From the NCBI RefSeq assembly GCF_030823375.1, contig NZ_JAUSXB010000001.1, positions 4,030,001 through 4,094,000 on the forward strand: DNA of 64,000 bases. The letters run 5' to 3'. The position numbers and the translations under genes are program-made. The notes under the pieces are model-generated. The model saw only the letters and a program-made list of their open reading frames with translations, searched no databases and had not been told where the DNA came from. Source of the DNA: Pseudarthrobacter siccitolerans. Lineage in GTDB: Bacteria > Actinomycetota > Actinomycetes > Actinomycetales > Micrococcaceae. Numbering within the stretch: position 1 is the first letter of the stretch; every line of letters starts with the position of its first letter. Positions 35,639-44,636 of this stretch are shown piece after piece.

Positions 35639-36772
35639 ATGAGTACAGACAAAGTGACAAGCCCGGTTTCACCCCTTGACCGCTTCATTGCAGTGATCCC
35701 GGCGGGCGGCGTGGGGACCCGCCTTTGGCCCCTGTCGCGAGCCGCAGCTCCCAAGTTCCTTCACGACCTCACCGGCTCGGGCAGTACATTGCTGCGCGCC
35801 ACCTATGACCGTCTGCACCCGCTGGCCGGCACCCGGATGCTGGTGGTCACCGGGAAGGCACACCGCGACGCCGTGTGCCGGCAGCTTCCGGAACTCCACG
35901 ACGCGGACCTGGTCCTTGAGTCCGAGCCGAAGGATTCCGGCGCGGCCATCGGCCTCGCCGCTGCCATCCTGCATGAGCGCGATCCGGACACCATCATGGG
36001 TTCCTTCGCCGCGGACCAGGTGATCAGCCCGGACAATCTCTTCCAGGAGGCAGTCCGCGAAGCAATCCACACGGCTGCCGCCGGCAAGATTGTCACTATC
36101 GGCATCAAGCCCACGCACCCGTCCACCGGGTTCGGGTACATCCGTTCCGGCCAGGACCTGCACATCGACGGCGCCCCCAGCGCCCAGGACGTGGTGGAGT
36201 TCGTCGAAAAGCCGAACGAGGAAGTTGCCCAGCAGTACGTTGAAAGCGGCAACTACGTGTGGAACGCCGGCATGTTCGTCGCCCCCGTTGGCCTCCTGCT
36301 TAAGCACCTTGAGGCCAACCAGCCGGAGCTGTTCGAGGGGCTGCAGGAAATCGCGCGTGCCTGGGACACCCCCGCCCGGGACGAGGTCACCTCACGTGTC
36401 TGGCCCACCCTGCCCAAGATCGCCATCGACTATGCGGTGGCCGAACCTGCCGCCGAAGCCGGGGACGTCGCCGTCGTGCCCGGCTCCTTCCGCTGGGACG
36501 ACGTCGGTGACTTCGCTTCCGTGGGCCGGCTCAACAGTGCCAAGGAAGTGGATGACGTCACCGTGCTCGGCGAGGGCGCGCGCGTGTTCACCGAGAACTC
36601 CAGCGGCGTGGTGGTGACGGACACCAAACGCGTGATCGCCCTCATCGGGATCCAGGACGTTGTCATTGTGGACACCCCGGATGCCCTGCTGGTGACCACC
36701 ATGGCCAATTCGCAGCGTGTCAAGGCCGCCGTCGACGCCCTGAAAGCCAGCGGGGACACGGACGTTCTCTAG
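35639..36772 (+). CDS. manC: Mannose-1-phosphate guanylyltransferase
   Basis: This 377-residue nucleotidyltransferase makes GDP-mannose from mannose-1-phosphate and GTP for glycans and lipoglycans. The signature IPAGGVGTRLWPLSRAAAPKF is in the first 35 residues, and FVEKPN lies near residue 190. It is shorter than the two-domain ManC/AlgA of Gram-negatives and lacks their C-terminal isomerase domain, as usual in actinobacteria. The ATG at 35639 is preceded by a TTG in frame. Confidence 0.87.
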   Translation: MSTDKVTSPVSPLDRFIAVIPAGGVGTRLWPLSRAAAPKFLHDLTGSGSTLLRATYDRLHPLAGTRMLVVTGKAHRDAVCRQLPELHDADLVLESEPKDSGAAIGLAAAILHERDPDTIMGSFAADQVISPDNLFQEAVREAIHTAAAGKIVTIGIKPTHPSTGFGYIRSGQDLHIDGAPSAQDVVEFVEKPNEEVAQQYVESGNYVWNAGMFVAPVGLLLKHLEANQPELFEGLQEIARAWDTPARDEVTSRVWPTLPKIAIDYAVAEPAAEAGDVAVVPGSFRWDDVGDFASVGRLNSAKEVDDVTVLGEGARVFTENSSGVVVTDTKRVIALIGIQDVVIVDTPDALLVTTMANSQRVKAAVDALKASGDTDVL

Positions 36773-36833
36773 GCCGGCGCGGCCCCGCATGTAACGCGGG
36801 GACCGCGATGGCCCGTAATCCGGTGACCCTCGC

Positions 36834-36839
36834 TAGAGT
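36834..36839 (+). promoter_or_regulatory. Leaderless -10, M20 amidohydrolase gene
   Basis: TAGAGT ends 6 nt before the GTG at 36846. Confidence 0.5.
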
Positions 36840-36845
36840 GAAACA

Positions 36846-38045
36846 GTGCGCAATTACACTACGGAAGCCGAGCCCACCGCGCTGGTGGCACCCTGGCTAG
36901 AGCCGCTCCTGCCGGAACTGATCGATTTCCGCCGGGACCTGCATGCGCACCCGGAACTGTCCTTCAAGGAATTCCGCACCACCGACAAGCTGGCCGAGCG
37001 GCTTGAAGCCGCAGGCCTGAGCCCGCGGCGGCTGGACGGCACGGGGCTCACGGTGGACGTGGGGGAGGGCCCCATCGCCACGGCCCTGCGCGGGGATATC
37101 GATGCGCTGCCCATCATCGAGGAGACGGGCCTGCCCTTCGCCTCAAAGAACCACGGCGTGACGCACGCCTGTGGCCACGACGTCCACACCACCACCATGC
37201 TGGGCATCGCCCTGGTGCTGCACCGGATGCACCAGGAGGTGCCGCTGGGTGCCACCGTCCGCATCATCTTCCAGCCCGCCGAGGAAACCATGCCCGGTGG
37301 CGCCCACTCCTGCATCGAGCAGGGCGTCCTGGACGGGGTTCCCCGGATCCTTGCGCTGCACTGTGATCCGCGCATCGAAGTGGGCAAGATCGGAACCCGC
37401 ATCGGCGCCATCACGTCGGCCTCGGACACCATCCGGATCGAGCTTTCCGGGCGCGGCGGCCACACCTCGCGCCCGCACCTGACCGAGGACCTGGTGTTCG
37501 CCCTGGCCCAGATTGCCGTCAATGTACCTGCCGTCCTGTCCCGCCGGGTGGATGTGCGGAGCGGGGTTTCGGTGGTGTGGGGCCAGATCTCGGCCGGCTC
37601 GGCTCCGAACGCGATTCCCGGAAGCGGCTACATGGCCGGAACCATGCGCTGCCTGGACCGCGAGGCGTGGCACGCGGCAGGCGAACTGCTGGATGAAGTG
37701 GTGCACCAGGTGGCAGCCCCGTACGGCGTGGACGTGCGCCTGGAGCACACCCGGGGAGTGCCGCCGGTGGTGAACTCTGAACACGAGACGGCCCTCATCG
37801 AGGCATCCGCCCGGGCGGAAATCGGCGAAAGCGCCGTGGTGCTGACCCCGCAGTCCATGGGCGGGGAGGACTTCGCCTGGTTCCTCGCAGAACTGCCGGG
37901 CGCCATGATGAGGCTTGGCACCAAAACTCCCGGCGGTGAGGAATACGATCTCCACCGGGGCGACTACATTCTCGACGAACGGGCCTTGGGCCTTGGCATC
38001 CGGGTGCTCACCGCTGCGGCGCTGCGCACCATCCGCGACCTTTAG
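36846..38045 (+). CDS. M20-family amidohydrolase
   Basis: This 399-residue metal-dependent hydrolase belongs to the M20D group (IAA-amino acid, hippurate and N-acyl amino acid hydrolases). Metal ligands are visible in HACGHDVHTTTM (about residue 108), QPAEE and the histidine of LHCDP; a dimerisation domain with GRGGHTSRPH lies in the middle. The GTG start is leaderless. The substrate cannot be told. Confidence 0.87.
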   Translation: MRNYTTEAEPTALVAPWLEPLLPELIDFRRDLHAHPELSFKEFRTTDKLAERLEAAGLSPRRLDGTGLTVDVGEGPIATALRGDIDALPIIEETGLPFASKNHGVTHACGHDVHTTTMLGIALVLHRMHQEVPLGATVRIIFQPAEETMPGGAHSCIEQGVLDGVPRILALHCDPRIEVGKIGTRIGAITSASDTIRIELSGRGGHTSRPHLTEDLVFALAQIAVNVPAVLSRRVDVRSGVSVVWGQISAGSAPNAIPGSGYMAGTMRCLDREAWHAAGELLDEVVHQVAAPYGVDVRLEHTRGVPPVVNSEHETALIEASARAEIGESAVVLTPQSMGGEDFAWFLAELPGAMMRLGTKTPGGEEYDLHRGDYILDERALGLGIRVLTAAALRTIRDL

Positions 38046-38107
38046 TAACGGCGCCGCGCCCCGCCGTCGTACTCCCATGCGCCTCTCGGCTCGTTCAGAC
38101 TCACACT

Positions 38108-38125
38108 TAAGTTGTGCACAACTTA
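38108..38125. promoter_or_regulatory. Perfect 18-bp palindrome, probable OhrR operator
   Basis: TAAGTTGTGCACAACTTA is a perfect palindrome. It sits where the -35 of the ohrR promoter would be: the -10 TATGGT is at 38135-38140 and the ohrR ATG at 38147. OhrR-type MarR proteins bind AT-rich palindromes over their own promoters, so this is the likely autoregulatory site for the ohrR-ohr operon. Confidence 0.7.
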
Positions 38126-38134
38126 GTTGCAGGC

Positions 38135-38140
38135 TATGGT
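38135..38140 (+). promoter_or_regulatory. Leaderless -10, ohrR
   Basis: TATGGT ends 6 nt before the ATG at 38147; the 18-bp palindrome lies 9 nt upstream of it. Confidence 0.55.
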
Positions 38141-38146
38141 TGTGGC

Positions 38147-38581
38147 ATGACTGATGCTCCACGGCTGAACCGCCAGGTGTGCTTTGCCCTCTACTCGGCC
38201 TCGCGTGCCGCCACTGCGGTCTACCGGCCTGTCCTTGAGGAGCTGGGCCTCACTTATCCCCAGTACCTGGTGATGCTGGTGCTGTGGGAAAGCGAGCCGC
38301 GCGGCGTGAAGGAATTGGGCGAAGAGCTCGGCCTTGATTCGGGCACCCTGTCGCCCCTGCTGAAGCGAGTTGAATCCCTGGGGCTGGTGGAGCGCCGCCG
38401 GTCCGGAGAGGACGAACGCCGCGTTGCCATCCACCTGACACCTGCCGGGCGGGAGTTGAGCGGGAAAGCCGGCGCCATTCCGCAGCGCCTCGCGGACGCC
38501 GCGGGGCTTACAGCCAAAGAACTTGACCAGCTGCGCGACACCCTGGGCCGCCTGACCGCTGCCCTGCACAGCGCGGTCTGA
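38147..38581 (+). CDS. ohrR: OhrR-type MarR regulator
   Basis: This 144-residue winged-helix repressor senses organic hydroperoxides. The reactive cysteine is C12 in RQVCFALYSASRA, as in OhrR. The helix-turn-helix spans about residues 50-95 (VKELGEELGLDSGTLSPLLKRV) and the wing is RRRSGEDERRVAI. I chose the ATG at 38147, which follows a -10 hexamer and a perfect palindrome. It is followed by ohr, its usual target. Confidence 0.9.
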   Translation: MTDAPRLNRQVCFALYSASRAATAVYRPVLEELGLTYPQYLVMLVLWESEPRGVKELGEELGLDSGTLSPLLKRVESLGLVERRRSGEDERRVAIHLTPAGRELSGKAGAIPQRLADAAGLTAKELDQLRDTLGRLTAALHSAV

Positions 38582-38587
38582 ACCGCA

Positions 38588-38635
38588 GCGCTCGGACACC
38601 ACCGCACTCTGACACCACCGCGCTCTGACACCACA
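38588..38635. repeat. Three 16-bp tandem repeats between ohrR and ohr
   Basis: Units at 38588, 38604 and 38620 share the core CTCTGACACCACC (the first has CTCGG). They fill the space between the ohrR stop and the ohr ribosome site. The function is unknown; slippage of a short sequence is the simplest explanation. Confidence 0.8.
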
Positions 38636-38665
38636 GATTTCAACCGACAACAGGACGGAAACACC

Positions 38666-39094
38666 GTGAAACCCCTTTACACTGCCCACGCGCTTGCCTC
38701 GGGCGAAGGCCGCGACGGCACCGCACGGACCAACGACGGCAAACTCGACGTGACACTGTCCAGCCCCGTGGAGCTCGGCGGGAGCGGTCAGGGCACCAAT
38801 CCCGAACAGCTCTTCGCTGCGGGCTATGCCGCCTGCTTCCACTCCGCGCTCCGCCTGGTGGGCCGCAAAGAACGTGCCGACCTGACCGATTCGGCAGTCG
38901 CCGCCAAGGTCCATCTCGGCCAGCTGGACAGCGCCGCTTTCGGGCTGGCCGCGGAACTCGAGATCGCCCTGCCGGCACTGGACCTGGCCACCGCGGAGGC
39001 GCTGGTGGCCAGGGCCCACGAAATCTGCCCCTATTCCAACGCCACCCGCGGCAACATCACCGTGGACATCAAGATCCTGGAGTACGCCGCATGA
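38666..39094 (+). CDS. ohr: Organic hydroperoxide reductase Ohr
   Basis: This 142-residue OsmC/Ohr-fold peroxidase reduces organic hydroperoxides using a cysteine pair, here C57 (GYAACFHSAL) and C121 (HEICPYSNATRGN). Length and both motifs are diagnostic. The GTG start at 38666 follows GGACGGAAACACC. It overlaps the next gene by 4 nt, so ohrR, ohr and the oxidoreductase probably form one operon. Confidence 0.94.
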   Translation: MKPLYTAHALASGEGRDGTARTNDGKLDVTLSSPVELGGSGQGTNPEQLFAAGYAACFHSALRLVGRKERADLTDSAVAAKVHLGQLDSAAFGLAAELEIALPALDLATAEALVARAHEICPYSNATRGNITVDIKILEYAA

Positions 39095-40110
39095 GCCAGA
39101 CGCCCCTTCCCATCACCACCCGCGAGATCCAGTTGGCGTCCCGCCCGAAGGGCCGTCCCGTCCCGGAGAACTTCCGGCTGGCCGAGTCCCGGCTGCCGGA
39201 ACTCCAGGATGGCCAGATCCTGGTCCGCAACCTCTTTATGTCCGTGGATCCCTATATGCGCGGGCGCATGAATGACGTTAAGTCCTATTCCGCGCCTTTT
39301 GCGCTGGACAAAGCGCTCGACGGCGGCGCTGTGGGGGAAGTGCTCGCGTCGCGTTCCGGGCGGCATCAGGAAGGTGACGTGGTGGTGCACGCCCAGGGCT
39401 GGCGGGAATACGCAGTGCTGGACGCTGCGGCAGCCACGCCTGCGCGCACCGACCTCGCGCCCGCATCCGCTTTCCTCGGGGCCCTCGGCATGACCGGGCT
39501 AACGGCGTACGCCGGCCTGCTCAAGGTTGCGGAGTTTGCGCCCGGCGACGCTGTGTTCGTCTCCGGGGCCGCAGGCGCCGTAGGCTCACTGGTTGGCCAG
39601 ATCGCCAAGGCCATGGGTGCATCCCGGGTGATCGGTTCCGCCGGCACACCCGCCAAGGTGGCCCGGTTGCTTGAACTCGGCTTTGATGCCGCCTTCGACT
39701 ATCACGACGGGCCCGTTCTGGCTCAGCTGCAAAAGGCGGCCGGCCCCGGCGGAACCGACGTCTACTTTGACAATGTGGGCGGTGAGCACCTGGAAGCAGC
39801 CCTGGCCACCCTTAACGTCGGGGGACGGGTGGCGATGTGCGGCGCCATTGCGCAGTACAACTCCACCGAACCGACCCCTGCACCCCACAACCTGATGCTC
39901 GCCATCGGCAAGCAGCTCACCCTCAAGGGCTTCCTGGTGGGCGGGCAGCGGCAGCACGCCGCGGAGTTCGCCGAAAAGATGGCCGCCTGGCTGGCTGACG
40001 GCACGGTCCGCTACGACGAGACCATCGTGGACGGGCTCGAGAATGCCCCGCGGGCCTTTATGGACCTGCTCGACGGCGCCAACACCGGCAAGATGCTGGT
40101 CCGCCTCTGA
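39091..40110 (+). CDS. MDR-family NADP-dependent oxidoreductase
   Basis: This 339-residue zinc-free medium-chain reductase resembles CurA, leukotriene B4 12-hydroxydehydrogenase and similar enone reductases. VDPYMRGRMND, the cofactor loop VSGAAGAVGSLVGQIAKAMG (about residues 155-174) and FDNVGGEHLEAAL are typical. Its coupling to ohr suggests it reduces electrophilic products of lipid peroxidation, such as enals; this is inference. A hairpin follows the stop by 30 bp. Confidence 0.85.
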   Translation: MSQTPLPITTREIQLASRPKGRPVPENFRLAESRLPELQDGQILVRNLFMSVDPYMRGRMNDVKSYSAPFALDKALDGGAVGEVLASRSGRHQEGDVVVHAQGWREYAVLDAAAATPARTDLAPASAFLGALGMTGLTAYAGLLKVAEFAPGDAVFVSGAAGAVGSLVGQIAKAMGASRVIGSAGTPAKVARLLELGFDAAFDYHDGPVLAQLQKAAGPGGTDVYFDNVGGEHLEAALATLNVGGRVAMCGAIAQYNSTEPTPAPHNLMLAIGKQLTLKGFLVGGQRQHAAEFAEKMAAWLADGTVRYDETIVDGLENAPRAFMDLLDGANTGKMLVRL

Positions 40111-40139
40111 CGTTTCCTGGCGTTTCGCCCTGCAGGTGG

Positions 40140-40178
40140 ACCGGGTAGGGGCCGTACTTCACTGCGGCCCCTACCGGT
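40140..40178 (+). terminator. Hairpin after the ohr operon
   Basis: ACCGGGTAGGGGCCG pairs with CGGCCCCTACCGGT, one base bulged, loop of about 10 nt. No T-run follows, so it may be a Rho-assisted or weak terminator. Confidence 0.65.
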
Positions 40179-40374
40179 TGGTAACAACTTGTAAACAATC
40201 TCCCGAATGGGGTCCGGGTGTGCTAGGGAGACGTGTCGCAGGCCACTAAAGTAGGTGCCATCAGTGCGCTCCGGCGCAGTGCTGCGGGCTGTCAGTGAAA
40301 ACAGAATTTCAATGCAGAAACGGACACTCATTGAATTCCAGCCGTAGCGCCACTCTCTTCATCCTGGAGGAAAA

Positions 40375-41484
40375 TTGAAGAAATCACTGCGTGCACACAT
40401 CAAGCGCGGTTCAATGGCCGGCCTGGCTACCGTCAGTGCCTCCGCCCTTCTGTTGACCGCCTGCGGCGCAGCCCCTGAAGCCGGAAGCACCTCGTCAGCC
40501 GGGGCCAGCAACTACACCGGCTGCATCGTCTCCGACTCCGGCGGATTCGATGACCAGTCCTTCAACCAGTCCTCCTACGAAGGGCTGAAGAAGACTGAGA
40601 AGGACCTGGGGATCAAAGTCAACCAGGTGGAGTCCAAGACCAACAACGACTTCGAACCGAACCTGCGCGCCATGGTCACCGCCGGCTGCGACCTCACCCT
40701 CACGGTGGGCTTCCTTCTCGGCGACGCCACCAAGCAGCAGGCAGAAGCCAACCCCGACAAACATTTCGCCATCATCGACTTCGCATACGACACCCCGGTC
40801 GCGAACGTCAAGCCGATCATCTACGACACCGCCCAGGCAGCCTTCGTCGCCGGCTACCTCGCGGCAGGCACCACCAAAACCGGGAAAGTCGCCACCTTCG
40901 GTGGCAAGAACATCCCCACGGTCACCATCTTCATGGATGGCTTCGCCGACGGCGTGAAGTACTACAACAAGCAGAAGGGCAAGGACGTCCAACTCCTTGG
41001 CTGGAACAAGGACGCCCAGGACGGGACGTTCACCGGTGACTTCGAAAAGCAGGACGTCGGCAAGCAGGTCACCCAGAACTTCCTGGACCAGGGCGCCGAT
41101 GTGGTGCTGCCCGTCGCCGGGTCGACCAGCAAGGGCGCCGGGGCGGCGCTGAAGGATGCCAAGGCCGCCGGCAAGGACGTCAAGCTGATCTGGGTTGATT
41201 CCGACGGCTACCTCACAGCCTCTGACTACAGGGACATCATGCTCTCCTCGGTCATGAAGCAGATGCGTGAAGCCACGGAAACGATCGTCAAAGAGGACAC
41301 CGAAGGCAAGTTCAGCAACACCCCGTACGTCGGCACCCTGGCCAACGGCGGCGTGCAACTGGCCCCCTTCCACGACCTCGATTCCCAGGTCCCCGCCGAC
41401 CTCAAGTCCGAGCTCGAACAGATCAAGAAGGACATTGTGGACCGCAAGCTGAAAGTCGAGTCCAAGTCAAGCCCGAAGACCTGA
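40375..41484 (+). CDS. BMP-family nucleoside-binding lipoprotein
   Basis: This 369-residue substrate-binding lipoprotein of the BmpA/PnrA/Med class has a lipobox LTAC (Cys near residue 30). The family blocks CIVSDSGGFDDQSFNQSSYEGL (abbreviated: SDSGGFDDQSFNQ near residue 48) and a DSDGYLTASDYRDIMLSS region are present. The TTG start follows CTGGAGGAAAA. It heads a cluster with an RbsA-like ATPase, two permeases and nucleoside-salvage enzymes, so the ligand is very likely a nucleoside. A possible -10 TAAAGT lies at 40247-40252, leaving a leader of about 120 nt. Confidence 0.87.
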   Translation: MKKSLRAHIKRGSMAGLATVSASALLLTACGAAPEAGSTSSAGASNYTGCIVSDSGGFDDQSFNQSSYEGLKKTEKDLGIKVNQVESKTNNDFEPNLRAMVTAGCDLTLTVGFLLGDATKQQAEANPDKHFAIIDFAYDTPVANVKPIIYDTAQAAFVAGYLAAGTTKTGKVATFGGKNIPTVTIFMDGFADGVKYYNKQKGKDVQLLGWNKDAQDGTFTGDFEKQDVGKQVTQNFLDQGADVVLPVAGSTSKGAGAALKDAKAAGKDVKLIWVDSDGYLTASDYRDIMLSSVMKQMREATETIVKEDTEGKFSNTPYVGTLANGGVQLAPFHDLDSQVPADLKSELEQIKKDIVDRKLKVESKSSPKT

Positions 41485-41494
41485 TTCCTGCCTG

Positions 41495-41540
41495 AAGCGC
41501 CACCCCCGGCCGGTCCATCACCGGCGGGGCGGTGGCGCTT
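41495..41540 (+). terminator. Strong hairpin after the BMP lipoprotein gene
   Basis: AAGCGCCACC pairs with GGTGGCGCTT around an inner CCGGCCGGT...ACCGGCGG stem, followed by CTTGCTGCT. It may end most transcripts so that the binding protein is made in excess over the membrane subunits. Confidence 0.75.
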
Positions 41541-41665
41541 CTTGCTGCTGCCTGCCACTTTTGGGCCACCGCCCGCTCATCACCGGACTGCAACCACTAG
41601 GCTGGTGCTGCAGCCACATATCCCGTCCGGTCGATCACTGGACGCTTCGAGATTGGTCAGAGTTT

Positions 41666-43270
41666 TTGAAACTTGAACTCAGAGGGATCACTAAACGCTT
41701 CGGGACCCTGCTCGCCAACGATCACATCGACGTGGTGGTTGAACCCGGGCAGATCCACTGCCTGCTGGGCGAGAACGGTGCCGGAAAATCCACCCTCATG
41801 AATGTGCTGTACGGCCTTTATGAGCCGTCCGGGGGTGAAATCCTCGTGGACGGCAAGGCCGTTTCCTTCCGCGGCCCCGGCGACGCCATGGCGGCCGGGA
41901 TCGGCATGGTGCACCAGCACTTTATGCTGGTCCCCGTCTTTACGGTCGCCGAGAACGTGGCCCTCGGGGCCGAACCCACCAAGGCCGCCGGCTTCCTCAA
42001 CCTGGATGAGACACGCCGCCGGATCAAGGAGATCTCGGACCAGTATGGATTCCATGTGGATCCCGACGCCCTGGTGGAGGACCTGCCGGTGGGCGTCCAG
42101 CAGCGCGTGGAAATCATCAAGGCGCTGGTCCGGAACGCGAAGGTCCTGATCCTGGACGAACCCACTGCTGTGCTGACGCCGCAGGAAACGGACGAACTGC
42201 TGGACATCATGCGCCAGCTCAAGTCCGGCGGCACCTCCATCGTCTTCATCTCCCACAAGCTGAGGGAAGTGAAGGAAGTCTCGGATACCATCACGGTGAT
42301 CCGGCGCGGAAAAGTGGTGGGCACGGCAGATCCCGCCGTCCCCACCGCCGAACTTGCCGCCATGATGGTGGGCCGGGCCGTCAGCCTGACCCTGGACAAG
42401 GCGCCCGCCCAGCCGAAGGAAAAAACCTTCGAGGTCCGCGACCTGACCGTCATCGCGCCCACCGGCCACCATGTGGTGGACGGCCTGAGCTTCGACATCG
42501 CCCGCGGTGAAATCCTGGCAGTGGCCGGGGTGCAGGGCAACGGCCAGACCGAACTGACCGAGGCGATCCTCGGCCTCCAGGACCGCGTCTCGGGCTCCGT
42601 CAAACTGGACGGCAAGGAGCTGCTGGGCCGGTCGGTCAAGGAAGTCCTGAAGGCTGGCGTCGGATTCGTTCCGGAAGACCGCAAGGTGGACGGGCTGGTG
42701 GGCACGTTCTCGGTGGCTGAGAACCTGGTCCTGGACCTCTATGACAAGCCACCGTTCGCGAAGGGCATCAGCATGAGCCCGGCGAAAGTGCTGGAGAACG
42801 CCAAGGCGCGCATCGGAGAATTTGACGTTCGCACGCCGTCGGCCGTTGCCACCGCCGGCACACTCTCCGGCGGCAACCAGCAGAAAGTGGTGATGGCCCG
42901 CGAGCTCTCCCGCCCGCTGCGCCTGTTCATCGCATCGCAGCCCACCCGCGGCGTGGACGTGGGATCCATCGAGTTCCTGCACCGCCGGATCGTAGCCGAA
43001 CGCGACCAGGGCACGCCGGTGATGATCATCTCCACTGAGCTGGACGAGGTGATGGAACTGGCTGACCGGATCGCAGTGCTCTACAAAGGCAAGCTGGTGG
43101 GCATAGTCCCCGCGGGAACGGGCCGGGACGTCCTGGGCCTCATGATGGCGGGAATCCCGCCAGAGGAACATGCTCGCGCGCAGCCAGCCACCCAGCAGAG
43201 CACTGGCCAGGCCTCCGCCGCTGCTGCCACGGCCTCCACTTCCGACGCCGAAGGAGGCGACCATGTCTGA
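41666..43270 (+). CDS. Nucleoside ABC importer ATPase, double domain
   Basis: This 534-residue ATPase has two ABC domains in the RbsA/YufO manner. Domain 1 has Walker [10 protein letters not shown] (about residues 34-42) and Walker [12 protein letters not shown]. Domain 2 has GVQGNGQTEL and the signature [16 protein letters not shown] chose the TTG at 41666 (MKLELRGITKRFG); readings from 41561 add an unsupported leader. Upstream lies the hairpin after the binding-protein gene. It overlaps the first permease gene by 8 nt. Confidence 0.88.
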   Translation: MKLELRGITKRFGTLLANDHIDVVVEPGQIHCLLGENGAGKSTLMNVLYGLYEPSGGEILVDGKAVSFRGPGDAMAAGIGMVHQHFMLVPVFTVAENVALGAEPTKAAGFLNLDETRRRIKEISDQYGFHVDPDALVEDLPVGVQQRVEIIKALVRNAKVLILDEPTAVLTPQETDELLDIMRQLKSGGTSIVFISHKLREVKEVSDTITVIRRGKVVGTADPAVPTAELAAMMVGRAVSLTLDKAPAQPKEKTFEVRDLTVIAPTGHHVVDGLSFDIARGEILAVAGVQGNGQTELTEAILGLQDRVSGSVKLDGKELLGRSVKEVLKAGVGFVPEDRKVDGLVGTFSVAENLVLDLYDKPPFAKGISMSPAKVLENAKARIGEFDVRTPSAVATAGTLSGGNQQKVVMARELSRPLRLFIASQPTRGVDVGSIEFLHRRIVAERDQGTPVMIISTELDEVMELADRIAVLYKGKLVGIVPAGTGRDVLGLMMAGIPPEEHARAQPATQQSTGQASAAAATASTSDAEGGDHV

Positions 43271-44636
43271 CAAGCATCTCCCCAAGCACGCGGCCGGCGA
43301 ACCCGGCCCCGAAGCCCAGTCAGCATCACCCGTGGAAGACCGGACGGCCGCCGTCGTCTCCGTTGATACGGCCGGCGGTGCCATGGAGCCCTCAGCCGTC
43401 CCGGCCACTGCACAGAGCGGGCAACTCCCGGGCGGGCCGGACACCGTGCTCCGCAGGATCTTCACCGGCAGCGGCATGGTCTCGGTCCTCGCCGTACTGC
43501 TGGCGCTCATTATCGGCGGGCTCCTGATTGCCAGCACCGACAAGCAGGTGGCCACCACCTCCACCTACCTCTTCGCCCGCCCGACTGATTTCCTCTCAGC
43601 AGTGTGGAACGCGGCCACCCGCTCCTACGTGGCCCTGTTCCAAGGCTCGGTCTTCAACCCGCGGGGCAACAGCGTTGCCGCCCAGTTCGCACCGTTCATG
43701 GAGACGCTCACCATCGCTACGCCGCTCATCACGGCCGGCCTCGGCGTCGCGCTGGCCTTCCGCGCGGGACTCTTCAACATCGGCGCCCAAGGGCAGATCA
43801 TCGTGGCCGGCATCCTGGCCGCCTGGGTAGGGTTCGCCCTCCACCTGCCCCTGGGCCTGCACCTGCTGCTTGTCCTGCTGGCCGGCATCATCGGCGGCGC
43901 CCTTTGGGGCGGACTCGTCGGCGTCCTGAAGGCACGGACCGGCGCCCACGAGGTCATCCTGACCATCATGTTCAACTACATTGCGCTGTACTTCCTGCGG
44001 TACGTGCTGAACACGCCGGCCTTCCAGCGGCCGGGGGAGACCAACCCCATCTCGCCCATCCTGGACCCCAGTGCCGTGTACCCCCAGATTTTCGGCACCC
44101 AGTACCGCCTGCACCTCGGGTTCCTCCTGGCCATCGCCGCCACCGTCCTGGTCTGGTGGCTGCTGAACCGCTCCACCGTGGGCTTCGAGTTCCGGGCCGT
44201 CGGCGCCAACCCCAAGGCTGCACAAACCGCCGGCATCAACGTCTCCCGCTCCACTATCCTGGTCATGGCCATCGCCGGCGGGCTGGCTGGGATGTCCGGC
44301 GTGGCCCAAGTGGCGGGCACCGAGAAAGTCCTGACCGACGGCGTCGCGGCCACCTACGGGTTCGACGCCATCACCGTCGCCCTCTTGGGACGTTCGACGC
44401 CGTGGGGCACCTTCGCAGCGGCCCTCCTGTTCGGCGCCTTCCGCGCCGGCGCGGTCCAGATGCAGATCCGGACGGGAACCCCCATCGACATCGTCCTGGT
44501 GGTCCAGTCCCTGATCGTGCTCTTTATCGCGGCACCACCCCTGGTCCGGGCCGTCTTCGGCCTGAACCCCCGGCGCAGGAAGCAGGCCCGCACTGCCAAG
44601 CCCCGCAAGGCAGCAACCACCGGAGGTGCAGCATGA
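43263..44636 (+). CDS. Nucleoside ABC importer permease, first (YufP type)
   Basis: This 457-residue membrane protein of the BPD_transp_2 family has a hydrophilic N-terminal tail of about 75 residues and then about ten hydrophobic segments. It shows FRAGLFNIGAQGQIIVAGILAAW (cited by its core FNIGAQGQ) and ALLGRSTPWGTFAAALLFGAFRAG, typical of simple-sugar and nucleoside permeases. The ATG at 43263 overlaps the ATPase stop; its own stop overlaps the next permease start by 4 nt. Confidence 0.86.
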   Translation: MSDKHLPKHAAGEPGPEAQSASPVEDRTAAVVSVDTAGGAMEPSAVPATAQSGQLPGGPDTVLRRIFTGSGMVSVLAVLLALIIGGLLIASTDKQVATTSTYLFARPTDFLSAVWNAATRSYVALFQGSVFNPRGNSVAAQFAPFMETLTIATPLITAGLGVALAFRAGLFNIGAQGQIIVAGILAAWVGFALHLPLGLHLLLVLLAGIIGGALWGGLVGVLKARTGAHEVILTIMFNYIALYFLRYVLNTPAFQRPGETNPISPILDPSAVYPQIFGTQYRLHLGFLLAIAATVLVWWLLNRSTVGFEFRAVGANPKAAQTAGINVSRSTILVMAIAGGLAGMSGVAQVAGTEKVLTDGVAATYGFDAITVALLGRSTPWGTFAAALLFGAFRAGAVQMQIRTGTPIDIVLVVQSLIVLFIAAPPLVRAVFGLNPRRRKQARTAKPRKAATTGGAA

